Shown here: positions 11,944-24,301 of the stretch, one piece after another | Layout of the letters: each line of letters starts with the position of its first letter | How positions within the stretch are numbered: the first letter of the stretch is position 1 | From: Lantana camara | Taxonomy: Eukaryota > Streptophyta > Magnoliopsida > Lamiales > Verbenaceae | Assembly (NCBI GenBank): GCA_037501455.1 | Contig: CM074856.1 | Location: 45,909,001-45,973,000, forward strand | Length of the DNA stretch: 64,000 nucleotides | Direction: 5' to 3' | The notes under the pieces: generated by a model | The model's input: the letters and a program-made list of their open reading frames with translations, nothing else | The model's database searches: none | Told to the model about the DNA's origin: nothing | Made by a program: the position numbers and the translations under genes

Positions 11944-12006
11944 TGACATGGCATGCTGACGTGGCAAGTGGCTGACGTGCCAGCTGACTTCTCAGGCCAC
12001 GTCAAC
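11944..12006 (+). promoter_or_regulatory. Cluster of TGACGTG/CCACGTCA motifs in the copia LTR
   Basis: Within about 60 bp there are GCTGACATGG, GCTGACGTGG, GCTGACGTGC, GCTGACTT and, in reverse, CCACGTCAACG. TGACG and ACGT cores are known binding sites of plant bZIP (TGA/G-box type) factors. They lie ~220-280 bp upstream of the TATA box, as an LTR enhancer would. The 3' LTR (about 23391-23450) keeps only some copies. Function is inferred. Confidence 0.55.
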
Positions 12007-12227
12007 GCCTGAGGGTGAGGTGGCGCTGACTCAACGCCAGCGCAGCCGCCACACAGCACAGAAACCCTACAGGCTGCGTGAGGGCGCGTCCGGCGGCGGA
12101 TCGATGCGTTCTCGATGGCGTTGGACTCGTGGTGATGAGATCTTCAACGTGGTGTCTTCAAAAAGTTTGATGCAAGTTGCACACGCAAGTGGGGATGTGA
12201 AAAAACCATTTTGGCCCAAGTTTTTCC

Positions 12228-12241
12228 CTATAAATAGGGGG
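12228..12241 (+). promoter_or_regulatory. TATA box of the copia LTR
   Basis: CCCTATAAATAGGG, conserved in the 3' LTR near 23699-23712. It is the only strong TATA motif in the LTR and sets the U3/R region. Confidence 0.7.
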
Positions 12242-12831
12242 CCTTGGCTCTTCATTTCTTCACACAATTTTTGGGATGGTTTTTGCTGAGTTGTAGCCTT
12301 GAAACCAAATCCATTTTCTCCTGGTTAATTCCTAATTATTTTGGAATTAATTTTAATTAGGTGTTTATATATTTAATATATAAAACACTTAATTTCGGGA
12401 GATTAAACCCTGAAAAGGGTTTTCTAGTTTAAAATTTTATTTTCTCTAGTATTTAGAGAAATACTTTCAGAGCCCACACTCCGAGGGATTCTCCGGGGAT
12501 ATTGCGGGGAAGCTCTGCCGGTTTCACGAAAAGGAAAGGAGCTGGAAAAATGTCGTTAGATAGCCATATTCGGAGTACGGTAATATTTTATAGTTATATT
12601 ATTTTAAGCATGATAAATTATATGCTTTTAAGTGTTAATTGCATGTTAGATATTTATCTACTTAAGTGATTTAAAATTTATTATCAATTGCATGTATACA
12701 CTTGAGTAGATCCGGCTAGTCTTCCGCTATTGTATTAAAATGTTTTAGAAATATTTTAATACTTATATTATAAGAAAAAATTTAAAATGTGATCCCGTAA
12801 CGCTACTATTTTGGGCCCACCACCCAACAAT

Positions 12832-12849
12832 TGGTATCAGAGTCGTGCA
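12832..12849 (+). other. Primer binding site (initiator tRNA-Met type)
   Basis: TTGGTATCAGAGTCGTGCA begins two bases after the 5' LTR. TGGTATCAGAG is the usual plant copia primer site, complementary to the 3' end of initiator tRNA-Met. Confidence 0.85.
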
Positions 12850-14639
12850 CTTGATATATATATGCATTGATATGATGCATGCGATGCATAATTTTAAATC
12901 TGCTACTGTGCACGTAAATTCTGTCAAAGGATACTGGTTTTTAAGTGGGACCGTTGTGACCTCTCCAGTGTTTCCTGGGAATTTACGTGGAATGATATTT
13001 CTTTGGGAAACAATTTAATTCTTTTTCCTGAAAAATTTCCGAATCAGTAAACATGATTTAAATTATGAGATAATTTATTTATAGCATGTTTACTTTATGC
13101 TATTTATTTTAAGCATGATAATTATGTGATAATTATATACAAGCATGCTTAATTTTATGGCATGATCATGATAATATGAGATATTATGCTATTTTCAATT
13201 ATGCATATTTTATTTAATGTGATTAAATGATATTGTTTAATAGAGATTAGACGAGATGCATAATTGGACTAATATTTTTCGGCCTAATTAATAAATAGTT
13301 ATTAAATTACCTTAAAATATTTTTAGGATTTTAAACATGATTTAGTAATCCTAATGGGAGCGTATTAATAAGATTAATCACTTCCGACAATAAGACGCCA
13401 AAAGTGATTATATGATAATCAAAAGATAATTCACACCTTTTAAAAATTGAAGTGGGAGCGAGATGAAAAGAGTTGGAATCTCACGGCCTCCATTACCCGT
13501 CTATAGTATAGTGGATGTGTACTACTCCCTTCGGCGGGTATATATTTGCGGTATACAAGATTAGACTTCTACGGATAGAATGAAATACGGGAAAGTCAGC
13601 TCGACCACGCCTTCGTGGAGTGTCTTGACCCACTCCTACGGACTTCTAGGTAATGGTGCACACTTGACTAAGTAATGTATTAACCTCCCTTTGGAGCGCT
13701 GTTACATTTACTTAGAGGCCAAGGGTTAACGTGGTGGATTAATATTGTTTGGTAAGAGTTACCTAGATGGCATGTTAATTAAGAATAGTTCCTGCTTTCT
13801 AAGCGGTTTCCGACCTCGCCTCTGGGGAGTCAACTGCAGTTAGTTAAGTCACCATTGCGCAAATCAAAATGCTTAGGTGGATTTCATTTATTGGTTAGAC
13901 GCAGAAGAAAGTGAAATACAAAATCATAACTTGCATAATTTTAGTTAATTCAGTTTCAAAATTACGATCTCTCTTAGCCCACTCCAAACTATATGTCTAT
14001 AAGGAAATAGGCTAGTAAGGGTTCAACTATGCTGACTAGGAAATGAATCTTGACATCGTGTTGAGACACGAAAGTTTACGTACTCACTGAACCTCATCCG
14101 AAAATTTCGAAAACTACAGCCAATCAGGATTAGAAAGACGTTTATTCCAAATGGATCAAGTGTGATGATCTGGCTAGTCATATATCCTGACATCTATTTT
14201 AGATGTTCTTGAGCATCAGATGCATGACATGCCTACTGATATGCACATAATTTGAAAACATGATTGTACGAATGTACGAGTTAATGAAAAAGGTTGTTAG
14301 TTAAAGATGTTTGAAGGATCACTAGTTCAGAATCATATTATGAATATGATAAGAGATCTGAACGAGATTGAAAGCCTCTGTGCTTAAAGAGACAATCTTA
14401 ACAGATAGGATACGATCCTATACTCTCTGCCTAAGTCGTTTGAATGTTCAAGATTAATTTTAAATAATTTTTTTTAAACCCAACATGAACCAATGAACGA
14501 CGTCAATATGGCAGAAAGGGTGATATAGACTAAAGGAAAAGTTCTCTTAAATCAGACATCAATATCCACGGCCTAGAAAGGTAGTGAGTAGAAGAAAAAG
14601 AAAAGGAATAATTCTCAATCTTAAGGTTCAAAAGAAGAA

Positions 14640-17480
14640 AACCAAATCCGATAATGAAAAATGTTTTATTTCGGTGGTAACGAGTATTGGAAAAGAAATT
14701 GTCCAAAATACTTAGTCTGTCTGCTACGCCGTTTAGATAAGATATAAAGATATCTTACTCGTTGAAAGTATGTTTAGTTGGAAATTCACCAGACTCCTGG
14801 TGTGTGGATTCGAGGTCAACTAATCATATGTGCAATTCGTTGCGAAGATTCAAACTAACCAGGAAGTTTGAAAAACGGCTAACACACAACTACTACTCGA
14901 GGATAATACGAGTGTACTTGTATTAGCAGTAAAGACTATAAGTTGTATTTTTGCTATAGGGTTTTATAATTATACGTGCCGTATAAACAGAAATTCGATA
15001 TTTGGGAGTAATTTGATAACTAGTGGTGTAACTATTTGTTTTGAACAGAGGGTTACCATTAAGCAAAATAAAGGGTTTATTTGCTCTGACACAGAAAAAG
15101 ATGGTCTTTTATATCCTAATTAAGTCCTAATTTCAAGATTAACACTGAATAGCTTGACTTACCATCTAAGAGGAAAAACTTCTACGTGGCACATATCTAT
15201 TGGGCTATTGAATCTGAATAAGATCCAAAGACTGATTGTTAAGTCCTATTGACTTGAAAGTAGTATCAATCTGCGAATCCTATTTAAGAAAGTTAAAATG
15301 ACCAAGAAGCCTTTTTGAGACAAAAAGGTATTTCAGCCATGAAGTTGCTTGTGCCAGTTCATACGGATAAGTGATCCTATGAATGTTCAAGCAAGAGAAA
15401 ACTTTGGATATTTCACCCTTTGGATATATTTATTTGATGAGACTTAAATCAGTGTTTTGAAGATTCAAAGAATATAAGACTGAAGTCAAAGAGTCAAATT
15501 AGAAAAGATATCAAGGCATTTCGATTAGATCGAAGTAGTATCTATGTTCAGAGTTAAACAGAATTTCTTAAATGGGATTAGATCTCAACTGTCTGTATGA
15601 GATACATCTTAGCAAAGATGTATTACAGAAAAGAGAAATAGAACTGTGATAATGATGGTAAGATTCATGAAGAGTCATACTACCCTGCGAAGTTCGTTTT
15701 GGGGTCTTGCTCTCAAAACGACAATGCACATTAAACCTAGTTCTATCTAAGTCAGTTCCTAAAACACTGATGGATCTGTAGCTAGGGTGAAAACCCGGTA
15801 TCTCTTATCTTCAGATTTGGGCTAGTCTAGTCCACATGTGAAGGATGGATCCTGATGAGTTAGAATAAAGAACAACGGTTTACTTGTTCTAAGGTTATCC
15901 TAGAAGAACAAGAGGAGGTATATTTTGTAATTTGAGAAATCACAAAAGATGTTTGTGAATATTTCAAAGATGATTGCATAAATAACCACAAAGGGTGGAA
16001 GCAAAATAGTGTTTAAAGAAAATAACAGGTTTTGATACTAATTTCCATAAACCAGTGATAACTGAAAATGTATTAGATACATGTGATGTACCAAATGTAA
16101 CATGTGATGTAGAGACGTGTACACGAGAGCATCATTGTAGTGGGAGGATTGTCAGGACACCTGACAAGACACGTAAGTTTAACCCAAGTGGTAGAATCTG
16201 ACGTATCTGATCCTGTCATATGTAATGAAGCTGTAGAAGATACAAACGTTGACCGTTTGGTCAAAATCCATGGAATCTTAGTTAGAATCTTAGTATTCTA
16301 ACACAGTCTTGAACTTGTGGAGGCGCCTGAAGGCATTAAACCCATTAGATGTAATTGGGTTCTACAAGAAAATAAAAGGAGAAATGGATGAAAATGTAGA
16401 GACTCTAGAAGCAAAGCTTATGGCAAAGGGTTTTACCCATAAAAGAAGAAATCATTTATGAAATCTTCTTGCCTATAGCAATGTTCAAGTCCATAAGATT
16501 CTTCTCTCCATTGTTTCTCATTTTTATTATGAGATTTAACAAATGGATGTAAAGACTATGTTCTTGAACGGGCACCTTCAAGAAGAAAAACATGGCATAA
16601 CCTGAAGGCTTCACAGCTAGAAATCAGGTGCATATAGTATGCAAATTTAATAGATCATTTTGTGATCTTAAGCAAGCGTCTAAATCATGAAACATCAGAA
16701 TTAAAGAGGCAATTTAAATTCTTTGGATTTGAGCAATTGCCCGATAAATCATGAGTGTACAAAATAACATCATGATAATGTTGTAACATTTTCATTTTGT
16801 ACGTAAACAATATTCTGCTCATGGGGAATGATGCAAGAATTTTGTTAGTAGTCAAGATTTGATTGTCAGATCAATTTGAGAAGTAAAGACCTTAGTGAGA
16901 CCAATGATATTCCAAGGATCAAACTTTTGTCGTGATCATGAGAATAAGAAGATTAGTTTATTACAAGAAGCATATATAAATAAGATGCTGGTAAAGGTAA
17001 AATATGATAAATTCCAAGAAAGGATCATTACATTTTAGATATGGAATTTATCTATCTTGGGAACAGCGTCCTAAGACAACTGAAGAGATAGAGGACTTGA
17101 TTAGAGTTCCGCAGCGGAATCTAAGTCGGCAGATATTAGTCAAACTCTGGAATCTAGCACTGGGTAGTTCTAAAAGCGTATATTGAAGCACTTGAGAAGG
17201 ACTTGAGCTTATATGCTAGTCTACCATAGTGATGAGCTCATTTAAATAGAGTACACGGATTTGGATTTTAATCTGATTTGTATTCTAGATGTTTGACATC
17301 AAAATACATGTTTACTCTAGAAAGAGCAGTCGTTAATTTGGGGAATATTAAGCAGACCTATATTGCTTACTTCGCCATGAAAGCCAAATACATGGTAGCT
17401 TGAGAAGCAGCCAGTTAGAAGTATTAGCTTTATGACTTCCTAGTTGTTGGCTCAGAGAAACATCTAAAATGTTCCTTCAC
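14640..17480 (+). pseudogene. Ruined copia gag-pol polyprotein
   Basis: No long frame survives, but motifs follow copia order. Near 14650: a decayed zinc knuckle (FYFGGNEYWKRNCPKYL, with cysteines partly lost). Near 14798: protease WCVDSRSTNHMCNS (DSG changed to DSR). Near 15187: integrase zinc region resembling WHxxxGLLNLNKI. Near 16310: reverse transcriptase start (PEGIKPIRCNWVL). Near 16545: QMDVKTMFLNG. At 16800-16829 the active-site segment reads YVNNILLMGN, so both catalytic aspartates are asparagine. Near 17375: RNase H (MKAKYMVA, for the usual MEAEYVA). Numerous stops and frameshifts lie between. The upstream stretch 12850-14640 should hold the leader and gag but no motif is readable. 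Confidence 0.7.
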
Positions 17481-17556
17481 CAACGTATTGGTGTAGAACG
17501 AGTTTTGATGCTCATGAGAAAGGAATGAGACTTACGTGTGTGGCCAAATTGAATTT

Positions 17557-19138
17557 TGATGGGTGTCGAGACCACCAAAAATAAAATCCCAAGCACCGAA
17601 TACAAACGAATTGCAAATAGTGGTAAATGGGGTCGATCCACAAGGATTGGATGAATTTTGTATCTTTCAATATGCTAAGGAAACGAAACAAACAACAAAA
17701 ACAGGGGGGTTTTGAGATATTTGATTAAACTAATAATGAAATAACAAAACGAGACTAAATAAACAAATAATTAACAACTAAACTCAGCTGACACTTAAAT
17801 TAACTCAATAAATAACAAGTAGCTGGGATTTTCCTACGCATGCATCAGGCTATGATCACAGACAGGGTGATTAATTCCTCGTTAGGCTAGCTATAGTTAC
17901 CAGTTACCTTAGGCTCCCTTGTTTCTTCTTACTTTTTAGAACGACTAGAAGAAACTCCTAATAATCGTTCCCTAATTAACCGATAACCCTATCAGAAACT
18001 CCTTCTAAGATTCAACCGGATAATTACTTTACGTACTAAAGAAACACTAGCCCTAACTTGTTAGGCAGAAACTCCTGCTTCACCTAATTAGACCGAATTA
18101 TTCCACAACACAAATTCAGACAAACCTTATGCCCTAGCGTTGATTGCCACTTCGTTAATTATCCAGTTAACACCACCAAATAAATTAACTAGTTATATGC
18201 GTATTGACAATTCTAAGATTCGTGCACTAATCAAAGAATAAACCAACACTCAATGACATGAAATCAGAAATAAAACGGATAACTTGAATTAATCAACAAA
18301 AGAAGTAGTCTCACAAAACCTAATGCATACTAGGAAAATCCCGACAAAAACGAAACTAGAAAATTACTAACAAGGGAAATTAATAAAGTCTAAAAATAAA
18401 GAAAAGGAAGAAAGGAAGCTCCCGTGTTGCTGTGTCTTTCTCTTCCTCCAAGCGTGTCCCCCTAACCAATCTCCCTTGTCTTGATTAAATAGTGCCAAGA
18501 GTGATTACTCCTTTCTTCCCCCACCTTTCCCACGTTCTTCCGGAATTGATGACCACTAACTCCCATGTTCTCAATGAGTGCGCCCAAGTTGCTGCCAGAA
18601 AAACGGGTCAGGGTTCCTAACCGTGACCTCAGACAAGATAACGCCCACTAACTCTTTCATATAATGCTAATAATCCCCTGAAACGTGCTACCCCTATAAA
18701 GTATAGCCATAAATCTCCAATTAATGGTCACCTTCAAGTAGCAATTAATCCCTCCTTTTGTGAGAATTAAATGACAAGAGAAAGTGGGAGGTTTCTTTTC
18801 CAACTCTAGCCGTTGCAATCTTTGCTGCATGGGGTTGAATTTGTTGTGATAAACTGTTGCTCCAAAGTTTACCCAATTTGGGCTGCTCTTCATAACGGGC
18901 CAATCATTGTCTTGTAACTCCAAAAGAAAAGATGGGACTTTGCTGCATGGGCCTCACGTATAGGCTGCCAAACTTGCTTCAAAATATTTAATCTTTTGGA
19001 CCAATTTCTTCAAAAACTATCCAGCCACATTTTTCCTACATAAAACACAATGTTGATCAATTATCCACAACCAATGTAAAATGTGGGCCAAATATAACAA
19101 TTTAAGCTTCATTATTCCAATGGATACACCATGTATCA
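17557..19138 (-). repeat. 3' LTR of the nested element (full length)
   Basis: 1582 bp, TG...CA ends, the longer of the two LTR copies. It retains the 831-bp segment missing from the other LTR. The minus-strand frame at 18657-18923 lies inside the LTR and has no recognisable domain. Confidence 0.85.
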
Positions 19139-20437
19139 AATCCGCCCACACTTAAGCAATGCTTGCCCTCAAACATAAACTAAGATCAAAGATAAGGGAG
19201 AAATTCGACTTCATTCAATGAAAACACGAAATGGGCAATGTAAACTAGGAATGAAAGCATAATTTTTGCCCTACACTTCCAAACATTAAACCAAATGCAA
19301 TGAGAGTCTCACATAAGAAAACACAAAACCCGGTCACCATCTTAAGCACATGCACGATTTACCATAGTTGAATTTAAACCATTTAATCCTAGAAACCATA
19401 TTCGACTTATGAGATGAACGGTATACACAAGGAAGTTTCAAGTGAAATGGTAGTCGTGGGGAGATCGGGTTATTAGCAATTAATACATTAAGGAACTTTA
19501 GCTAGGATTTGCTTGACTTGTCATTGGCCTTTTGACGTGAACGCAAACATTTGTGATGAATGTCATCCGGTTACTAAACCAATCACAACCTCAAGTGGCT
19601 TTGCCTTACTCATAATTATCCATTTTATTGTGATAAATCACTTATTTAGTTGGGTAATCAACAGAGTATTCGAAATTTGCCTCACTCGTTGAGATTATTT
19701 GGGACCGTTTGACGTGAGCACAAACATTGGTGATGAATGTCACCCAGTTACTAAGTCCCATTTAATCTTTTTGACGGATTTTTGGCGCTGCACATAACAG
19801 ATTATAGCATGTAATTTCCAAGCTTAAATTAAATCCTTAGCTCCACCACAATGTCCTAAAAACAAGTGAAAATTCAAAGTGCATACCAAATTCAACTTCT
19901 AAGCTTCATAAGTTTCTATTCAAGAAATGGTGCCATTTTAATCACACAATTTTAACGTTCTAACCATTAAAACCGGGCTTGCAATGTCCAAAAATGTGAG
20001 AATATCATCAACAAGTAGCCAATATTAAGCATGTAAGACTCAACCATTCTTCCATATCCTTTTAAAAATAATCCACCACTGCCTAAATCGTGAAAATTCA
20101 TCAAATAAGAATATAATTTGGCCATATCTTATCTTCTAATCATGCATAGAGATGGCACAACACTGAAATTACTATTCACAGCCATAAACATGCAACTACA
20201 GCAGCAAATTCGCATATTTTCAGCCCATTATCAGCACTAAAATGCCCCTAAATCATGAAAAAAAGTCAAAAATTTCTCATATAGCCCTAAGACACCCTCC
20301 CACACTTAAATGCATGTTGTCCTTAACATAAAGTATGTCAGAAATGAAAAGCAGAGGACTTCCCTGAACCCGGGGGTGTGTGATTAGCGAGAGGCAGACG
20401 TGAGGAATCGTGTCTATGATCATGGTTAGCCTTCCTG

Positions 20438-20635
20438 TCAGTAGTATTCTGCCACTTGCTTCAATTTTTTCTGACAGTTCTTGGCCTTGATTGTTTTCGA
20501 ACTGGAGGCAGAGGAATGAGAAAGAGATGGCGTGGATGGTGGTGAAGACGCGACGGCAGATGAGATTGGGGATGTCTTCGACCTAGTCGGATGGAGTGGT
20601 GGTTTCTTTGGCCGGTGGATCTTTCTCTTTACCAT
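20438..20635 (-). pseudogene. Possible gag start remnant of the nested element
   Basis: A 65-residue frame begins MVKRKIHRPKKPPLHP and is rich in lysine, serine and proline, like the basic N-terminus of the first frame in Athila-type elements. It lies downstream of the primer site in the element's own sense (minus strand) and ends early. No zinc knuckle or pol follows. The assignment is tentative. Confidence 0.35.
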
Positions 20636-21120
20636 GGCTAATTGAGGGTTTGAAGCTCTTGCAATGTGGGAGATTTTGGGGAATTGAAGGAATGGAGTGC
20701 TAGGTTTAATTTGGGGATGGGGCGGTTCGGACTGTAAGTGGAACGGGTCGCGGGTAGGCCTGGTTTGGGAGGCTGGCGGATCTGGGTTAGTGTATTGGGT
20801 TAGGCTCTGTTTGGTAGATTTGGGTCCAATACCCTGTCCGTGACCTCAGACAAGTTGCCTCACAGTAGCTCAATACCAAATACAGCAGTTAATGCAATTG
20901 ATCAACAATGGTTCTGCTCTTATGACTCCCCTACACTTATCTAAAGATATTACCACCAATTGCACCTGCAAACACGAGAGGTAAAAATATCACCACCAGA
21001 AGAGAAAAATGAAACAAAAACGAAAACAAAAGAAACTAAAGCGAGGAAATAAAACATGGGTTGCCTCCCATTAGCGCCCTTGTTTAACGCCATGGACTCG
21101 ACGTATCATTGTTTTCACAC

Positions 21121-21417
21121 TCAAGCTTCTAGAGGAGGATCCTCTAGATTAATCCATTCAACCATGTGCGATTCGAATCCTTCATAAAACGATGTTGGTC
21201 TATGCCCTTTCACATCACGATCCGAATTTTCAATTAATCGACCAGGGGGCTTAAGTGGAAGTTGTGCCTCTGTGGGTCGGGCAAGGTCCCGAAGTGTTCC
21301 GTTACGAGTCATATCCTGACCGTGATCATTGACAGGGAAGTGACCAGTTTTCCTGTCAGTCTGCTGCGCAACCGCAAACTCTTGTTCAGAATCAATATCA
21401 AAATCCAGCTGAAACAA
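21121..21417 (-). pseudogene. Unassigned frame near the 5' end of the nested element
   Basis: A 98-residue minus-strand frame (MFQLDFDIDSEQEFAV...) lies just inside the primer site. The nearby tract GGTTGCCTCCCATTAGCGCC (21060-21079) recalls a sequence common in plant Ty3 elements of this group. No domain is recognisable. It may be rearranged internal sequence rather than a gene. Confidence 0.3.
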
Positions 21418-21492
21418 TTTCGAACCTGCACCAACTGCTCGAATGAAGGTTCCTAGGCATAAGAAAAAGAAACAAAATCAATTACAAACCAA

Positions 21493-21510
21493 TCCCCGGC
21501 AACGGCGCCA
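21493..21510 (-). other. Primer binding site (tRNA-Asp type) of the nested element
   Basis: The minus strand reads TGGCGCCGTTGCCGGGGA, complementary to the 3' end of plant tRNA-Asp, five bases from the 5' LTR end. It fixes the element's orientation. The same sequence occurs on the plus strand at 63740-63757. Confidence 0.9.
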
Positions 21511-21515
21511 AAAAT

Positions 21516-22266
21516 TGATGGGTGTCGAGACCACCAAAAATAAAATCCCAAGCACCGAATACAAACGAATTGCAAATAGTGGTAAATGGGGTCGATCCAC
21601 AAGGATTGGATGAATTTTGTATCTTTCAATATGCTAAGGAAACGAAACAAACAACAAAAACAGGGAGGTTTTGAGATATTTGATTAAACTAATAATGAAA
21701 TAACAAAACGAGACTAAATAAACAAATAATTAACAACTAAACTCAGCTGACACTTAAATTAACTCAGTAAATAACAAGTAGCTGGGATTTTCCTACGCAT
21801 GCATCAGGCTATGATCACAGACATGGTGATTAATTCCTCGTTAGGCTAGCTATAGTTACCAGTTACCTTAGGCTCCCTTGTTTCTTCTTACTTTTTAGAA
21901 CGACTAGAAGAAACTCCTAATAATCGTTCCCTAATTAACCGATAACCCTTTCAGAAACTTCTTCTAAGATTCAACCGGATAATTGCTTTACGTACTAAAG
22001 AAACACTAGCCCTAACCGGTTAGGCAGAAACTCCTGCTTCACCTAATTAGACCGAATTATTCCACAACACAAATTCAGACAAGCCTTATGCCCTAGCGTT
22101 GATTGCCACGTCGTTAATTATCCAGTTAACACCACCAAATAAAACCATCCAACCACATTTTTCCTACATAAAACACAAGGTTGATCAATTATCCACAACC
22201 AATGTAAAATGTGGGCCAAATATAACAATTTAAGCTTCATTATTCCAATGGATACACCATGTATCA
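21516..22266 (-). repeat. 5' LTR of the nested element, with an 831-bp internal deletion
   Basis: The first 628 bp match 17557-18184 and the last 123 bp match 19016-19138. The segment between is missing, including much of U3 and a TATA-like stretch (minus strand, near 18482). Transcription from this LTR is therefore unlikely. Confidence 0.85.
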
Positions 22267-22271
22267 AATTT

Positions 22272-22287
22272 AGGGCAAGTGGGAGAT
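22272..22287 (+). other. Polypurine tract of the copia element
   Basis: AGGGCAAGTGGGAGAT is directly followed by TGTTGGG of the 3' LTR, the standard arrangement for plus-strand priming in copia elements. Confidence 0.8.
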
Positions 22288-24301
22288 TGTTGGGAATAGT
22301 GCCCTGAAAATTCAATTTGTTGGATTAATTAAACTGAATTTACAACAAGTTGTGAGTATTTCACATATTGATAATTAATAGCGTGTAGTGGTATTCTTAT
22401 ATGAAATGTGTTTCATAGGAAAAGACTTTGAATACCAAAATCACATGTCATTAAAGTTCTAGTCGGTAAGATAAGAATATGTTCTTATCAAAACTATAAC
22501 GTGGTTATATATGATGACTAGTCTTTCATCATAGGGAATGGTGATTCCGATTATAACACGTTGATGATTTTTAATAGGATAGGAAACATCGAACTGGACC
22601 ACTGAGATTATTCATTTTATACTGCTATCGAAAATGAATAAAATCTAAGAAAGCATTGTACTCTTAATCCTGACAATATTTCGGCCATGTAGTGTTAGTC
22701 ACTATAATATACTCGAAGTGAGGTCTCGATAACGGTGGCCAAAATACTTTGTACGTTCGGTGACTGCATGAAATGTGCAAAAGAGTTATATTGATCCGGG
22801 AATCTGTGGCCTTGTTGGAAGGTAAAAGATATCCCTGAAATAGATTTGCAAAAGTTTGAATTCAGACTTTGGCCAAAGTACTTCGCGTGATACGTCACCG
22901 AAGTTGTATGTTGAGATGTGTTTCACATACAAAGAATTTGAACTTAAGGCGAATCAAGAAATTTCAGATTAGAAGTGAAAAATAAATGATAGTAATATTA
23001 ATTTATTTTTAATGGATATCTACACGGAGGAGTAAAATACAAAATTATTGTAGATCGAGAAATTCGTGAATAATTTAATTAATTTTAGAGTGCAACAATA
23101 TTTATTTAGTGGAATTAAATATTATTAAACGGTAATTAATTATTTATCATGAGATGATAATATATTAAACCATTTAGAGCTAAAATTAATTAGTCCTTCA
23201 GGTCCCCCTACAAGCCCCAATCGAAAACCCGAAGATAAAACATTAAAAGTAAAGAAAGAAAGAAAATTTCAAAGTATTTGAAAATAGCCAAGGGATCAAG
23301 TTCCAAAGAGTTGGAAATGCCCGAAATTTCATTTTGGAGAAAATAAAAATTTATTAATTTTTATTTAAAAATAAATAAAATGATGACATAGCATGCTGAT
23401 GTGGCAAGTGGATGACGTGTCTACTGACTTGTCAGACCACGTCAGTGCATAAGGGTGAGGTGGCGCTGACTCAACGCCAGTGCAGCCGCCATGCAACACA
23501 GAAACCCTAGAGGCCGCGTGTGTAACATACGCGCCACCTTCAGGTGGCGGGTGAGGGCGCGTTCGGTAGCGGATCGATGCATTCTCGGCGGCGTTGGACT
23601 CGTGGTGATGAGATCTTCAATGTGGTATCTTCAAAAGTTTGATGCAAGTTGCACACGCAAGTGGGGATGTGAAATTATCATCTTGCCCTCATGTTTTTCC
23701 CTATAAATAGGGGCCTTGGCTCTTCATTTCTTCACACAATTTTTGGGATGGTTTTGGCTGAGTTGTAGCTTTGAAACCAAGTCCCTTTTCTCCTAGTTAA
23801 TTCCTAATTATTTTGGAATTAATTTTAATTAGGTATTTATATATTTAATATATAAAACACTTAATTTCGGGAGATTAAACCCTGGAAAGGTTTTTCTAGT
23901 TTAAAGTTTTATTTTCTCTAGTATTTAGAGAAATACTTTCGGAACCCACACTCCGAGGGATTCTCCCGGGATATTGCGGGGAAGCTCTGCCGGTTTCACG
24001 AAAAGGAAATGAGCTGAAAAAATGCCGTTAGATAGCCATATTCGGAGTACGGTAATATTTTATAGTTATATTATTTTAAGCATGATAAATTATATGTTTT
24101 TAAGTGTTAATTGCATGTTAGATATTTATCTGCTTAAGTGATTTAAAATTTATTATGAATTACATGTATATACTTGAGTAGATCCGACTAGTCTTCCGTT
24201 ATTGTATTAAAATGTTTTAGAGATATTTTAATACTTATATTATAAGAAAATTTTTAAAATGTGATCCCGTACCGCTACTATTTTGGGTCCGCCACCCAAC
24301 A
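22288..24301 (+). repeat. 3' LTR of the copia element
   Basis: 2014 bp, matching 10828-12829 with many substitutions. A ~31-bp block containing ACGCGCCACCTTCAGGTGGC (near 23528) is absent from the 5' LTR. The TATA box is at about 23699-23712. Confidence 0.9.

Larger units (their letters stand above)
10828..12829 (+). repeat. 5' LTR of the copia element
   Basis: Direct repeat of 22288-24301 with TG...CA ends. It contains a cluster of TGACGTG-type motifs (11944-12006), a TATA box (CCCTATAAATAGGG near 12228-12241), and a transcribed part to the CACCCAACA end. Confidence 0.9.
17557..22266 (-). mobile_element. Nested non-autonomous Ty3-type LTR retrotransposon
   Basis: Direct repeats at 17557-19138 (1582 bp) and 21516-22266 (751 bp) begin TGATGGGTGTCGAGACC and end CACCATGTATCA on the plus strand. 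Exact TSDs AATTT lie at 17552-17556 and 22267-22271. The primer site is on the minus strand at 21493-21510, so the right repeat is the 5' LTR. The 5' LTR lacks 831 bp present in the other copy (18185-19015). The ~2.4-kb internal region has only small gag-like remnants and no pol, so it is non-autonomous. A purine-rich tract lies beside the 3' LTR (minus strand, about 19139-19155). Termini and primer site resemble the element entering at 63734-64000. Confidence 0.85.
10828..24301 (+). mobile_element. Decayed Ty1/copia retrotransposon with nested insertion
   Basis: The LTRs are 10828-12829 (2002 bp) and 22288-24301 (2014 bp), starting TGTTGGGAATAG and ending CACCCAACA. A tRNA-iMet-type primer site (TTGGTATCAGAG) follows the 5' LTR and a purine-rich tract (22272-22287) precedes the 3' LTR. 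The internal region keeps recognisable but ruined gag, protease, integrase, reverse transcriptase and RNase H in copia order on the plus strand. The flanks are AAAAA (10823-10827) and AAAGA (24302-24306), at best an imperfect TSD. A second retroelement (17557-22266) sits 16 bp before the 3' LTR. The copia element is old, since the LTRs differ at many sites and by a ~31-bp block in the 3' copy (near 23520). Confidence 0.9.

Noticed and set aside
21493..21510. tRNA-Asp gene fragment
   Set aside because: Only 18 bases match the tRNA 3' end, adjacent to an LTR, as expected for a primer site. The same holds at 63740-63757.
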